A program made the position numbers and the translations under genes. The notes below the pieces were generated by a model. It searched no databases. It saw only the letters and a program-made list of their open reading frames with translations, and had not been told where the DNA came from. From Syntrophus sp. (in: bacteria) (lineage in GTDB: Bacteria > Desulfobacterota > Syntrophorhabdia > Syntrophorhabdales > Syntrophorhabdaceae), in NCBI GenBank assembly GCA_013824645.1, contig PNOF01000001.1:82429-146428 (forward strand): a stretch of DNA of 64,000 nt. The letters are read 5' to 3'. Positions 49,039-59,163 of this stretch are shown here, piece after piece (positions within the stretch are counted from its first letter, which is position 1; each line of letters opens with the position of its first letter).

Positions 49039-51387
49039 ATGACCACCGAAGCCGACACATGCAGAAAGTACGTCCTTCCGAAGCTTTATGCCGCCGGGTG
49101 GGATGATGACCGAATCTGTGAGCAGCGTACGTTTACCGATGGGCGCATCATGGTCACAGGTACAAAGGTGTATCGTAAACCACAGAAGCGGGCTGACTAT
49201 TTACTCCGGTATAAGCCAAGCTTCATGATCGCTGTCGTAGAAGCCAAAGCCTCCTATAGGAACCCTGGTGACGGCCTTCAACAGGCAAAGGAATACGCCC
49301 GGAGTCTTGACCTATCATTCGCATATTCCACGAATGGCCACGCCATCGTAGAGCATAGTTTTATCACCGGCAAAGAGACCAACCTCGAAACGTTCCCTTC
49401 GCCCGAAGAACTCTGGCAGCGATTACAAATCACTATCGATTTGCCGAGTCCAGATGATGCACAACGGCTTTTGTCACCAACGCTCCCGGTGCCCGGAAAA
49501 CCGCCCCGCTACTACCAGGAGATTGCCATCAATCGGGTTATCCACGCCATTCTGCAAAAGCGCACACGAATTCTACTAAATATGGCTACCGGCACCGGCA
49601 AAACCGACGTGGCCTTTCATATTTGCTGGAAATTATGGAATACCTGGTGGAACCGCTCCGATAAACCGCATCAGAAACCCCGTATTCTTTTCCTCTCGGA
49701 CCGCTCGATACTCGTAGACGATCCGAAAGATAAGCAGTTCGCACCCTTCGGTGACGCGCGATGGAAAATTCAGGGCGAGGCTATCAAGAGCCGTGAGATA
49801 TATTTTGCAACATACCAATCAATCGCCAAGGATGAGCGGCGACCCGGTCTTTATCGTGAATACAGCCCAGATTTCTTTGATCTGATCATTATTGACGAGT
49901 GTCACCGGGGTAGCGCCCGCGATGAGAGCAATTGGCGGGAAATCCTGGAGTATTTCCATACCGCCTATCAGCTTGGCATGACGGCAACGCCTCTACGCGA
50001 GGAAAACCGTGATACCTACACCTATTTCGGAAACCCCGTGTATACCTACAGCCTGCGGCAGGGGATTGATGACGGTTTTCTTGCGCCTTACAGGGTCCAT
50101 CGGATTTTGACCGATGTGGATGCAACGGGGTGGCGTCCTTCCAAGGGTGAACTTGATCGATATGGCCGGGAAATACCCGATGAAGAATACCAGACGCAGG
50201 ACTTCGAGAAGGTCATTACCCTAAAAGCACGTACAAAAGCCATTGCCAAGAACATCACCGATTTCCTGCGCAAAAGAGACCCCTTTGCCAAGACGATTAT
50301 CTTCTGCGTTGATCAGGAACATGCTGACGATATGCGCCAAGCTATTAACAACCTCTCCAAAGATCTTGTCAAACAAAACCCCGATTACGTTGTCCGTGTG
50401 GTTTCCGACGAAGGAGATATCGGTCGGGGATACTTGAGCCGCTTCCAGGAACTGGAGACGACGACGCCCGTTATCGTCACAACATCGAAGCTCCTTACCA
50501 CCGGTGTCGATGTCCAGACGTGCAAAAATATCGTTATCGTCCGCGTTATCAATTCTATGACCGAGTTCAAACAGATCATTGGGCGTGGCACCCGCGTGCG
50601 CTCCGACTACGGCAAACTGTGGTTTTCTATTCTTGACTACACGGGCAGCGCCACCAGGCTTTTCGCCGACCCCGACTTTGATGGTGACCCCATTGATCCG
50701 CCCACAGAGACACGACTGGATATGGAGATTGGAATTCCCGAAGAGGACCACGAAACAGACGAGCAGATCACGGCATCCGGCAAGGTGGGTATCGATGAAG
50801 AAACTGCGGAAACGAAGCGGAAGTATTACGCGGATGGCGGTCGTGTCGAGATCGCGGCCCACGTGGTCTATGAGCTTGATGCCGACGGCAAACAACTCCG
50901 GGTTATTAAATTTTCCGACTATGCCGGAGATAAAGTCCGTGCCATGTATACGTCTGCTGCGCAGTTACAGTCTAAATGGAGTGATGCCGAGGAGCGCTCC
51001 GCCATACTTGATACCCTTGCCGAGCTGGGTATTACACCGGAACAACTTGCCGAGAATACCGGCCAGACCGATGCTGACCCCTTCGATCTGCTCTGTCATG
51101 TAGCCTTTAGTGCGCCGTTACGCACTCGCCGCGAAAGGGCCGAGCAACTCCGCAAAGGACGGGCCGATTTCTGGGATGATTTTAAGCCCGAAGCAAAACA
51201 GGTATTGAACGAAATTCTTGACAAGTACATCGAGCACGGAACTGCACAGTTCAAGATACCCGATATTCTGAAGGTGCAGCCCATATCGGACCACGGAAAC
51301 GTGCTCGAAATAGCAGATAAATTCGGCAGCGCAGACCGGCTTCGCGCCGCTATCGTACGATTACAGGCCTTGCTTTATGCGGCCTGA
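49039..51387 (+). CDS. hsdR: type I restriction enzyme HsdR (EcoEI-like)
   Basis: 782 residues. The N-terminal nuclease motif ADYLLRYKPSFMIAVVEAKA has Asp and E-A-K. The translocase has ATGTGKT, DECHRGSARDES, LGMTATPLRE, and QIIGRGTRVRSDYGK. The C-terminal EcoEI-type region starts near 600. It translocates DNA and cuts when HsdM-HsdS meet unmodified sites. It opens the island operon, 22 bases before hsdM. Confidence 0.95.
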   Translation: MTTEADTCRKYVLPKLYAAGWDDDRICEQRTFTDGRIMVTGTKVYRKPQKRADYLLRYKPSFMIAVVEAKASYRNPGDGLQQAKEYARSLDLSFAYSTNGHAIVEHSFITGKETNLETFPSPEELWQRLQITIDLPSPDDAQRLLSPTLPVPGKPPRYYQEIAINRVIHAILQKRTRILLNMATGTGKTDVAFHICWKLWNTWWNRSDKPHQKPRILFLSDRSILVDDPKDKQFAPFGDARWKIQGEAIKSREIYFATYQSIAKDERRPGLYREYSPDFFDLIIIDECHRGSARDESNWREILEYFHTAYQLGMTATPLREENRDTYTYFGNPVYTYSLRQGIDDGFLAPYRVHRILTDVDATGWRPSKGELDRYGREIPDEEYQTQDFEKVITLKARTKAIAKNITDFLRKRDPFAKTIIFCVDQEHADDMRQAINNLSKDLVKQNPDYVVRVVSDEGDIGRGYLSRFQELETTTPVIVTTSKLLTTGVDVQTCKNIVIVRVINSMTEFKQIIGRGTRVRSDYGKLWFSILDYTGSATRLFADPDFDGDPIDPPTETRLDMEIGIPEEDHETDEQITASGKVGIDEETAETKRKYYADGGRVEIAAHVVYELDADGKQLRVIKFSDYAGDKVRAMYTSAAQLQSKWSDAEERSAILDTLAELGITPEQLAENTGQTDADPFDLLCHVAFSAPLRTRRERAEQLRKGRADFWDDFKPEAKQVLNEILDKYIEHGTAQFKIPDILKVQPISDHGNVLEIADKFGSADRLRAAIVRLQALLYAA

Positions 51388-51409
51388 AAAAGAATATTAA
51401 AAGGACATT

Positions 51410-52945
51410 ATGAGCAACCAGAAAATAGAAAAAGCACCACAGACAAGCGCCCAGACTTTGGGCAGCCTCATCAAATCATGCCGCGACATTATGCGTAAAG
51501 ACAAAGGTCTCACTACCGACCTCGACCGTCTGCCCATGATCACCTGGGTCATGTTTCTGAAATTCCTCGACGATATGGAGCAGATCAGGGAGGCAGAAGC
51601 TACTCTTGCGGGCAAACGCTTCCGGCCCGCCATTGAACCGCCTTACCGCTGGCGTGATTGGGCTTCCCGACCGGACGGCATCACGGGCGATGCCCTCATC
51701 GGCTTCATCAATAACGATGAAGCAACCCGTCCTGACGGCACAAAAGGGCCGGGGCTTTTCGCCTATCTCAGGTCGCTCCAAGGGGCAAACGGCGGCGACC
51801 GGCGCGACGTAATCCGCACGGTCTTTCAGGGCACGCTGAACCGTATGATTAACGGCTATTTGCTGCGTGATATCGTAAACAAGATTAACAATATCCATTT
51901 TACATCCTCTGAGGAAATCTTCACCCTTGGACACTTCTACGAATCTATGCTCAAGGAAATGCGTGACGCCGCCGGTGATAGCGGCGAGTTTTACACGCCT
52001 CGCGCCGTGGTCAAATTTATAGTCTCCGTTATCGATCCCCGTCCCGGCGAAACGGTTCTGGACCCTGCCTGCGGCACGGGCGGCTTTCTCGCGGAGGCCT
52101 TCGACCACCTCAAAACACAATGCAGAACCACAGAAGACCATCATCAACTACAACGGGAAAGCCTCTTCGGCATTGAAGCCAAACCATTGCCCTATCTGCT
52201 CTGCCAGATGAACCTTCTTTTGCACGGGCTGGAGTATCCCAATATCGACCCCCTCAATGCGTTGCGCTTCCCTCTGCGCGAGATAGGCGACAAAGACCGC
52301 GTGGATATTGTCATGACAAATCCGCCTTTCGGCGGCGAAGAAGAACGGGGCATTCTCGGCAATTTTCCCGAAGATAAGCAGACAACGGAAACAGCCCTGC
52401 TATTTCTGCAACTCATCATGCGAAAACTTCGCCGTCAGCCGAAACCGGGCAGGGCCGCAGTAGTCGTGCCCAATGGAGCACTCTTCGGCGATGGCATATG
52501 TGGCCGCATCAAGGGGGAATTGCTGAAGGACTTCAACCTCCATACAATCGTTCGGCTGCCCAATGGCGTCTTTGCACCTTATACGGGCATTCCCACAAAT
52601 ATCCTTTTCTTCGACAGGAACGGACCGACCAAAGAAGTCTGGTACTACGAACATCCTCTACCCAATGGCCGAAAGAACTATACCAAGACCCAACCGGTCC
52701 AGTTCGAGGAGTTTGAATCCTGCATTGATTGGTGGAAAGCCCGTGAAGAAAACGACCGTGTTTGGAAGGTTCCTGCCGCCGAACTGATTGCGGGGAATTT
52801 CAACCTCGACAGGAAAAACCCGCACGGCAAAGAAGACATCGCCCACCTGCCCCCTGAAGAACTTGTTGAAAGCATTTTGCAGAAAGAGATGAGGATTATG
52901 GAGATTATGGAGAATATAAAAGCCTTGCTGGGAAAGAACTTATGA
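51410..52945 (+). CDS. hsdM: type I DNA methyltransferase HsdM
   Basis: 511 residues: helical N-terminal domain LGSLIKSCRDIMRKDKGLTTDLDRLPMITWVMFLKFLDDME, SAM site DPACGTGGFLAEAFDHL, catalytic NPPFGGEE (N6-adenine type), and VVVPNGALFGDG. It methylates adenine in the target specified by HsdS. The stop overlaps the start of the RhuM remnant by ATGA. Confidence 0.96.
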   Translation: MSNQKIEKAPQTSAQTLGSLIKSCRDIMRKDKGLTTDLDRLPMITWVMFLKFLDDMEQIREAEATLAGKRFRPAIEPPYRWRDWASRPDGITGDALIGFINNDEATRPDGTKGPGLFAYLRSLQGANGGDRRDVIRTVFQGTLNRMINGYLLRDIVNKINNIHFTSSEEIFTLGHFYESMLKEMRDAAGDSGEFYTPRAVVKFIVSVIDPRPGETVLDPACGTGGFLAEAFDHLKTQCRTTEDHHQLQRESLFGIEAKPLPYLLCQMNLLLHGLEYPNIDPLNALRFPLREIGDKDRVDIVMTNPPFGGEEERGILGNFPEDKQTTETALLFLQLIMRKLRRQPKPGRAAVVVPNGALFGDGICGRIKGELLKDFNLHTIVRLPNGVFAPYTGIPTNILFFDRNGPTKEVWYYEHPLPNGRKNYTKTQPVQFEEFESCIDWWKAREENDRVWKVPAAELIAGNFNLDRKNPHGKEDIAHLPPEELVESILQKEMRIMEIMENIKALLGKNL

Positions 52946-53064
52946 AAGAGGATTGTGCAAAAATTGCACATACTGCCGAGGACGGCAAGGTTTACCAAAC
53001 TGTTTTTTATAATCTGGACGCCATAATTTCTGTCGGCTACCTCATCAACGGGAGAAACCGATGA
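52942..53064 (+). pseudogene. 40-residue RhuM-family remnant coupled to both hsdM and hsdS
   Basis: The ORF reads MKEDCAKIAHTAEDGKVYQT... and then YNLDAIISVGYLINGRNR. The TAEDGK...YNLDAIISVGY segment is a hallmark of RhuM-type proteins, usually several hundred residues long and often placed between hsdM and hsdS. Here only this piece remains. Its start overlaps the hsdM stop and its stop overlaps the hsdS start (ATGA both times), so it may be translated to carry ribosomes to hsdS. Confidence 0.7.
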
Positions 53065-54260
53065 GCGCCACATGGCCGAAGGTGAAGTTTAGCGAATTTC
53101 TTAAACCCAATTCACGCCCCTACACTCTCGGTCCGGATGAGGACGCGAATCTGGTGGGTATGCGACTTTACGGCGCAGGACCATTCCACCGAGAGTTGAA
53201 GTCAGCAATGCGAATCGCTAAGAAAACTCATTTTGTGATCAAAACGGGCGATATCATTTATAATAAACTGTTTGCATGGAAGGGTACGTTTGGTATTGTA
53301 CCTCCTGAGCTTGACGGTATGTTTGTCTCGGACAAATTCCCGACATACGAGCTAGACCGGACAAAGGTTGACCAGGAGTTTCTTGCTTGGTATTTTCGAT
53401 GCAGATCATTATGGGAAGAGGCTCAAGGTATGTCTACTGGGTCAGCAGCCTTTTCGAAACTCACGTTGAACCCCCCGAAGTTTCTCTTGCTTACGATGCC
53501 GCTTCCACCCTTGCCTGAGCAATACAAAATAGTTATAAAAATCAAAGAATTATATAACAGCATTATGGAGGCTCATCGTCTGAGGAATCTGGCGATCAAT
53601 GAAAGCAAGACTTGTTTGGAAACCTGTTTGCAGGAATTAATGAGCAAATTTGAACGGTTGGATCATTTCGAGAAAGTGATTACATTCAAGCCGCGTAGCG
53701 GGCCATCATTTATGACTACTACAACGGGCAATGGGATCCCTATCCTCATGCCATCTTCCGTTACGGGGTTTGGCGTAAATCCAAGAAAAATAGAATATCC
53801 AATGCATCCTGTAAAGGTGGGTGATAAGGACTCACTCCTTGCTGGCGACATTTTGATAGCAAGAGGAAACAAACGGGATCAGGTAGGGAATGCCGGTGTC
53901 GTGCCACCTGAGTGCGAAGGATGGACCTATGCAAACTTGCTCATGAGACTTCAGGTTGACAAAACAAAAGTCATTCCAGAGTTTTGCGTTTACTGGCTCA
54001 GGTCACCTCAAATTAGGAAAATAATCTATAACCAGATGTCCGGAACAAATCCGAACATACAAAAAATTAATCAACAAAAGATTCTGAGGCTGCCTTTTAC
54101 AATTGGCATTCATTTGTCTGATCAACAGCGTATAGTAGACACGTTGAACGAACTGCAATCCTATACGGACGCCCTGAAACAGGTGCAGGCTGCAACTGCC
54201 GCCGAACTCGATGCGCTACTGCCATCGATCCTCGATAAAGCCTTCAAGGGTGAGCTGTGA
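53061..54260 (+). CDS. hsdS: type I specificity subunit HsdS
   Basis: 399 residues with two target-recognition domains. The first ends in PLPPLPEQYKIVIKIKELYNSIMEAH and the second in LSDQQRIVDTLNELQSYTDALKQV...LLPSILDKAFKGEL, the conserved helical spacers. The opening WPKVKFSEFLKPN and the SGT/SGSAAFSKLT segments also fit. It sets the DNA sequence recognised by the complex. The site itself cannot be predicted. It overlaps the next gene by four bases. Confidence 0.93.
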   Translation: MSATWPKVKFSEFLKPNSRPYTLGPDEDANLVGMRLYGAGPFHRELKSAMRIAKKTHFVIKTGDIIYNKLFAWKGTFGIVPPELDGMFVSDKFPTYELDRTKVDQEFLAWYFRCRSLWEEAQGMSTGSAAFSKLTLNPPKFLLLTMPLPPLPEQYKIVIKIKELYNSIMEAHRLRNLAINESKTCLETCLQELMSKFERLDHFEKVITFKPRSGPSFMTTTTGNGIPILMPSSVTGFGVNPRKIEYPMHPVKVGDKDSLLAGDILIARGNKRDQVGNAGVVPPECEGWTYANLLMRLQVDKTKVIPEFCVYWLRSPQIRKIIYNQMSGTNPNIQKINQQKILRLPFTIGIHLSDQQRIVDTLNELQSYTDALKQVQAATAAELDALLPSILDKAFKGEL

Positions 54261-56824
54261 CCATATCCATTCAAGAGCTTGAGACCTGGTTTCAAGAACG
54301 CCCGAAATGGTTGCAGGATGCGGTGCGCCGAATCGTACAGAACGGAACCCTTTCCGAGCAGGATTGTGAAGAATTAATGGTCATCTGCATATCAGAGGCC
54401 CTCGGGGAGGATGTTGCATTCTCTGGCCTTCCCGCTCATGCCCTTGACGGACAAGATTCCGCGACCCCGCTTCGTCTTGAATCTGTTGGGGATGTGCAAG
54501 GCATCAATGCACTGTGTCCGAGTAAACCCTTGGAGTTCGGAAAGGCGAAGCTTTGTATTGTATACGGACGAAACGGAGCCGGCAAGTCAGGCTATGTACG
54601 ACTCTTAAAACACGCTTGCGGCACAAGGCGTCCTGGCGAGTTGTTGACTAACATTTTTGTGACCGGCGAACAACCGCAGACAGCAAGCATCATTTTCACT
54701 GAGAACCCAGATACTGAGAACGCAGATACCAAGCCTTTGCGGTGGATCGGAAATCCGTTGTCGGAACTGCGAGGAGTGGATATCTACGACACGGCTTGCG
54801 GACTCGTATACGTAAATGAGGAAAATGAAGTAGTTTTTGAACCCTGGATTCTGCGCCTCTTCACAGAGTTGACAAATACCTGCGAGAATATGAGCAAGCG
54901 TCTCCAGAAACAAATCACTGCACAAGTGTCAAAGAAACCTGTCTTTCCCACTGATTTATCTTCGACAACTGCAGCCGTATGGTACTCTGGTCTCTCGGCA
55001 CAAACGACCTCCGAAAATATTGACCGCAAAGCGACTTGGGCCTCTGAAAATGAATTAGCTTTGGCGGATATCAATAAACGCTTTTCTGAAATGAATCCAA
55101 CAGCAAAGGCTGTCACCCTTCGACGACAAAAGAGTTTTGTTTTGGAGCTGGTTAAAGATTTAAAAAAGACCTACCAAAGCCTTTCAGACGAATATTGCAT
55201 GGCTTATTTGCAGGCGAAAAAGGATGCGAAATCAAAAAGAAAGGCTGCGGAGGAGGACGCTCAGAAAGCATTTTCAAAAGCTCCTCTCTCAGGTATTGGT
55301 ACTGAATCATGGCAAATGTTGTGGGATGCGGCGCGAAAGTATTCTGAGGATCAAGCCTACACGACGGTGAGTTTCCCGAATGTTTCGGAGGATGCCCGTT
55401 GTGTCCTATGCCAACAGACGTTGAATCAAGAAAGCCATGACCGCTTTGAAACATTTGAGAATTTTGTCAAAGGAGAACTGCTTAACCTCGCAGACAAAGC
55501 AGAGGAGCACTTTCAAACAATTACCACTTCGCTGCAAGGCGTTTTGACGCAAGATATACTTGCCGCGAAGATGGGGGCCGCAGGAATCATCGACGATGTC
55601 TACAAGGGAACGATCATAGGCTTCGTTGCCTCGCTTGGCAAACGGCGGGAAGAATGTCTTGCTGCTACGAAAATTGGCGAGGTAAGCCCGCTTCCGGTAA
55701 ATACTATCGTTATTAGTCTCGTGCAATTCGCACGTTCCCTTTCAAAACAGGCCCGATCGTATGACGAGGACGCTAAGAAGCAGAATCGGCCTCAGCTTGA
55801 ACAACAGGCCAAAGAACTCGCCGCCCGGAAGTGGTTGAGCCAGCAACGCGCTGCCATTGAAGAGGAAATTGAACGGCTGAGAATGATCAGTGTCCTCGAG
55901 GCGGCCGAACGCTCAACCAACACTCAGGCGCTGTCAAAACGTAAGTCAATCCTGGCAGATAAACTCGTCACGGAGGCATATGTTGAGCGCTTCAGAGATG
56001 AGCTCAAGAATCTGAAGGCGTCACACCTTGCGGTTGAGTTGGCAAAAACAAGAGCGGTGGTCGGGCGTGTCTATCACCGCATTTCATTGAAAAATGCTCA
56101 AACTGCCGCGAAGACCTCGGACATTCTCAGTGAAGGAGAATTCCGGATTCTCTCACTGGCCTCTTTCCTTGCCGACGCCGAGGGGCGTGGTGCTATCACC
56201 CCATTCGTTTTCGATGATCCTATATCTTCTCTTGATCAGGTCTACGAAGATACAGCCGCACAAAGGCTCGTTGAGTTAAGCAAGAAAAGACAGGTAATCG
56301 TGTTTACACATCGATTGTCGCTCATAAGCAGTTTGGAAAAACATGCCGAGAAATTGGGTATTGAATCTGAGATAGTCTGTTTGAGCCGCTACACCGTTGG
56401 TGAGATTACGGATTTGCCAATCGATCTCAAAAGAACGGACAGAGCAGCAAATACGCTGGCAAATGAACGTCTTGCAGCAGCAAAGAAGGCTTTTACGCTG
56501 GGGGATGTTGCCTATGAAAATGAAGCAAGAGGACTGTGTGGCGACATCTACATCCTACTTGAGCGTATTGTCGAGATTGATCTGCTCGCTGGAGTTGTGA
56601 AGCGCCACAATGCCGAGGTGAACACAAAGGGAAAGATACATCTTCTCGCCAAAATCACAGAAGATGACTGTAAATTCATAGATGACTACATGACCAAATA
56701 CTCTGTGTACAGACATTCCCAGTCGGAGGAATCCCCGATCTCCTTGCCAAGGCCGGAAGAGATCGAGACAGACCTTATGGCAATCTCAGAATTCATAAAA
56801 ACTCTTAAGGCGCGAGTCAAATGA
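54257..56824 (+). CDS. RloC/AAA_13-like ABC-type ATPase of the RM island
   Basis: 855 residues. Walker A YGRNGAGKSGYVRLLK (about 102-117) and a long charged coiled-coil middle are followed by a CxxC at C382-C385 (RCVLCQQTL), like the zinc hook of Rad50/RloC. Then come LSEGEFRILSLASFLAD, Walker B VFDDPISSLDQ and the VIVFTHRL switch. The last 130 residues form a helical domain ending near KYSVYRHSQ. RloC proteins are RM-linked ATPases with an anticodon nuclease, but I cannot confirm that nuclease here. ATGA overlap with hsdS ties it to the RM operon. Confidence 0.8.
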   Translation: MTISIQELETWFQERPKWLQDAVRRIVQNGTLSEQDCEELMVICISEALGEDVAFSGLPAHALDGQDSATPLRLESVGDVQGINALCPSKPLEFGKAKLCIVYGRNGAGKSGYVRLLKHACGTRRPGELLTNIFVTGEQPQTASIIFTENPDTENADTKPLRWIGNPLSELRGVDIYDTACGLVYVNEENEVVFEPWILRLFTELTNTCENMSKRLQKQITAQVSKKPVFPTDLSSTTAAVWYSGLSAQTTSENIDRKATWASENELALADINKRFSEMNPTAKAVTLRRQKSFVLELVKDLKKTYQSLSDEYCMAYLQAKKDAKSKRKAAEEDAQKAFSKAPLSGIGTESWQMLWDAARKYSEDQAYTTVSFPNVSEDARCVLCQQTLNQESHDRFETFENFVKGELLNLADKAEEHFQTITTSLQGVLTQDILAAKMGAAGIIDDVYKGTIIGFVASLGKRREECLAATKIGEVSPLPVNTIVISLVQFARSLSKQARSYDEDAKKQNRPQLEQQAKELAARKWLSQQRAAIEEEIERLRMISVLEAAERSTNTQALSKRKSILADKLVTEAYVERFRDELKNLKASHLAVELAKTRAVVGRVYHRISLKNAQTAAKTSDILSEGEFRILSLASFLADAEGRGAITPFVFDDPISSLDQVYEDTAAQRLVELSKKRQVIVFTHRLSLISSLEKHAEKLGIESEIVCLSRYTVGEITDLPIDLKRTDRAANTLANERLAAAKKAFTLGDVAYENEARGLCGDIYILLERIVEIDLLAGVVKRHNAEVNTKGKIHLLAKITEDDCKFIDDYMTKYSVYRHSQSEESPISLPRPEEIETDLMAISEFIKTLKARVK

Positions 56825-56865
56825 TAGGAAAACAGAACTCATGAACGGAAGAGGCAAGACACACC

Positions 56866-59163
56866 ATGTCCGACTATGACTTTAGGACGTTATCTCCTAT
56901 TGATTTCGAGATGTTGGTCCGTGACCTTCTTCAGGAGGAATTGGGCATACGGCTTGAGAGTTTTAAGGTCGGCAAAGATCAGGGGATTGATTTTCGATAC
57001 TGCCCAAGCAAAGACAATACGGTCATCGTGCAGGCCAAGCGGTATGTCGATACTCCGTTCACAAAGCTCTGTCATATGTTGGAGCACAATGAGATGTCCA
57101 AGATTAGAAAGTTGTCCCCGTCACGATACGTTTTGGCGACGTCTTTGGGGCTGACCCCGCAACAAAAAGACGAGATCGTCACGTTGTGCCATCCTTATAT
57201 TCTTACGCCTGGAGATGTGGTAGGACGCGAGGATCTGAATAATCTGTTGGCCCGTCACTCTAGAATAGAACGTCAGCATTTCAAACTCTGGATAACGAGC
57301 ATCCCGGTTTTCGAGGAACTTTTACACAGCAAGATCAAAAACATTTCTCGTGAGGAATTAGAGACAATCAGAGAACATGCACGATACTATGTGCAGAACG
57401 ACAGCTTTAGCCGCGCCCTGAAGATCCTTGAAGGTTTTAACGTCTGTATTATCGCAGGCATACCCGGAATAGGAAAGACCATTCTAGCGGAGATGTTAGC
57501 ACTTCATTTCATCAATCTCGGTTACGATCTCGTAAGGGTCACGAGTGACATTTCAGAGGCGAGTACTTTGGACTATACGAATCAAAAACGTTTGTTCTAC
57601 TACGACGATTTTCTGGGTCAAACATCGCTAATTGATAAGTTGAACAAGAATGAGGACCAGAGGTTATTGGATTTCATACACGCGTTACACCGATCGAAAG
57701 TGTCTAAGCTGGTGCTTACTACGAGAGAGTATATACTCAATCAGGCCAAAATGACCTATGAAAAACTTGCCCGTACTCAGTTCCGGCTTGAGACATGCAT
57801 TATCGATCTATCTTCCTATACTCGGAGAATAAGATCCCAAATCCTCTATAATCACTTGTATTACTCGAACCTTTCCGACCTGTTCAAACGCGACATCTTG
57901 CGAAGCGCCCAGTATCTGGAGGTCATAGATCATGAAAACTATAATCCTAGAATCATCCATTTTATGACGGATCCGCTGAGGATCGGAGCCGTGCAACCCA
58001 ATAGGTACTGGGACGCGTTCTGTTCGAATTTGAATAACCCTGTCACTATATGGGAACACGCTTTTGAACAACAGATTTCGCAGGAGTCCAGAAATCTTCT
58101 GCTCGTCCTGGCAACTTTACCGTGGGAGGTTTTTCGTGAGGACGCTAAAAAAGCTTTTGAAACCTTTAATGGAGACCAAGCAAGATCAAGTGGGCGTCAT
58201 ACTAATAGTCTTGATTTTGAGAACGCATTGCGGGAATTGGAGGGTAATTTTGTCTCTACAAGCAAGTCGAGAGACCGCATTCTTCTCAGCTTTCATAACC
58301 CGTCGATTCGAGATTTTGTGTTCCGCTACATCATCCTGCACCCGGAATTTTTGCGAATACTTGTAGATTGTTCTGCATTCCACGAACAGCGTTCCTGGTT
58401 ATGGGCCGCATTCCATGCGAACCAACGGAGATTGCAGTCCGTGATCAGACCGGAAGCTATTGCACTCGACACGCTTCATGACGCCGGAGACGAGATGTTT
58501 CTTCCTTCGTGCCGCATTGTCAATTATAGGGACAGTGATGCGTCGACCTACAAGAAATCTTGGCTGATGTCTTTTGAAGAAAAAGCCATACTCATTGCCG
58601 ATGTAGCTGGAACTATTAAGACTATTGATACAATGGACGTGTTCGACAGGGCGATAGCGGCAATCGATGTACGACTAAGAAGTAATCAAGTACGTCAAGA
58701 GAACCTAGCCCATCTCCTTAAACAAGCAAAGTTATCAAAACTACTTGATGTTGGAAAACACGCCGTGTTCTTAGAACTTACGAAAGAATATCTTAAGACA
58801 GGCATGACATGGCTCGGCGAATACAGGGCGTTCTGCGAGTTTGCAGAATTGTTTCCTGAGTTGATAACGGATGGCGACTTGATAGTGGTCAAAGAAAGTT
58901 TCAGGGGCTTAACTGATGATCCTTCGTTCGGCGATGACTCCGATCCAGATACACTGCGAGCTGACGCAGAAGAATTGAAACTATTAGGGGGCAAACTTAA
59001 CGTCGACGTGGATCAGGATGTCAGGCGTCTGGAGGAAAGAGCAGAACAGATCGAAGAAGAAGCATTGGAAACAGATGAAGACGATTACGATACTCGAAAA
59101 TCTGTGAAAGATTACGAATATTGCAGTGACGCAGAGATTAGATCGATGTTTGCAACTATTTGA
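56866..59163 (+). CDS. Mrr-like nuclease fused to STAND NTPase (probable defence protein)
   Basis: 765 residues. The N-terminal restriction-endonuclease fold has E15 (FEMLVRDLL), D42 (KVGKDQGIDFRY) and the Q56-x-K58 pair (VIVQAKRY), the PD-(D/E)xK set of Mrr-type enzymes. The STAND-type NTPase has Walker A GIPGIGKT (198-205), Walker B-like RLFYYDDFLGQ and LVLTTREYIL. The remaining C-terminal 350 residues are helical, with an acidic tail. Such nuclease-STAND proteins act as sensors that trigger DNA cleavage during phage infection in known systems. It lies 41 bases after the ATPase gene, same strand. The trigger is unknown. Confidence 0.85.
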   Translation: MSDYDFRTLSPIDFEMLVRDLLQEELGIRLESFKVGKDQGIDFRYCPSKDNTVIVQAKRYVDTPFTKLCHMLEHNEMSKIRKLSPSRYVLATSLGLTPQQKDEIVTLCHPYILTPGDVVGREDLNNLLARHSRIERQHFKLWITSIPVFEELLHSKIKNISREELETIREHARYYVQNDSFSRALKILEGFNVCIIAGIPGIGKTILAEMLALHFINLGYDLVRVTSDISEASTLDYTNQKRLFYYDDFLGQTSLIDKLNKNEDQRLLDFIHALHRSKVSKLVLTTREYILNQAKMTYEKLARTQFRLETCIIDLSSYTRRIRSQILYNHLYYSNLSDLFKRDILRSAQYLEVIDHENYNPRIIHFMTDPLRIGAVQPNRYWDAFCSNLNNPVTIWEHAFEQQISQESRNLLLVLATLPWEVFREDAKKAFETFNGDQARSSGRHTNSLDFENALRELEGNFVSTSKSRDRILLSFHNPSIRDFVFRYIILHPEFLRILVDCSAFHEQRSWLWAAFHANQRRLQSVIRPEAIALDTLHDAGDEMFLPSCRIVNYRDSDASTYKKSWLMSFEEKAILIADVAGTIKTIDTMDVFDRAIAAIDVRLRSNQVRQENLAHLLKQAKLSKLLDVGKHAVFLELTKEYLKTGMTWLGEYRAFCEFAELFPELITDGDLIVVKESFRGLTDDPSFGDDSDPDTLRADAEELKLLGGKLNVDVDQDVRRLEERAEQIEEEALETDEDDYDTRKSVKDYEYCSDAEIRSMFATI

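Noticed and set aside
50221..50895. 224-residue ORF antisense to hsdR
   Set aside because: It lies wholly inside a well-supported gene with clear motifs, and shows no family motif or start signal.
52942..53064. Treating the small ORF as an N-terminal extension of hsdS
   Set aside because: It is in a different frame with a stop overlapping the hsdS ATG, and its sequence matches RhuM rather than an HsdS domain.
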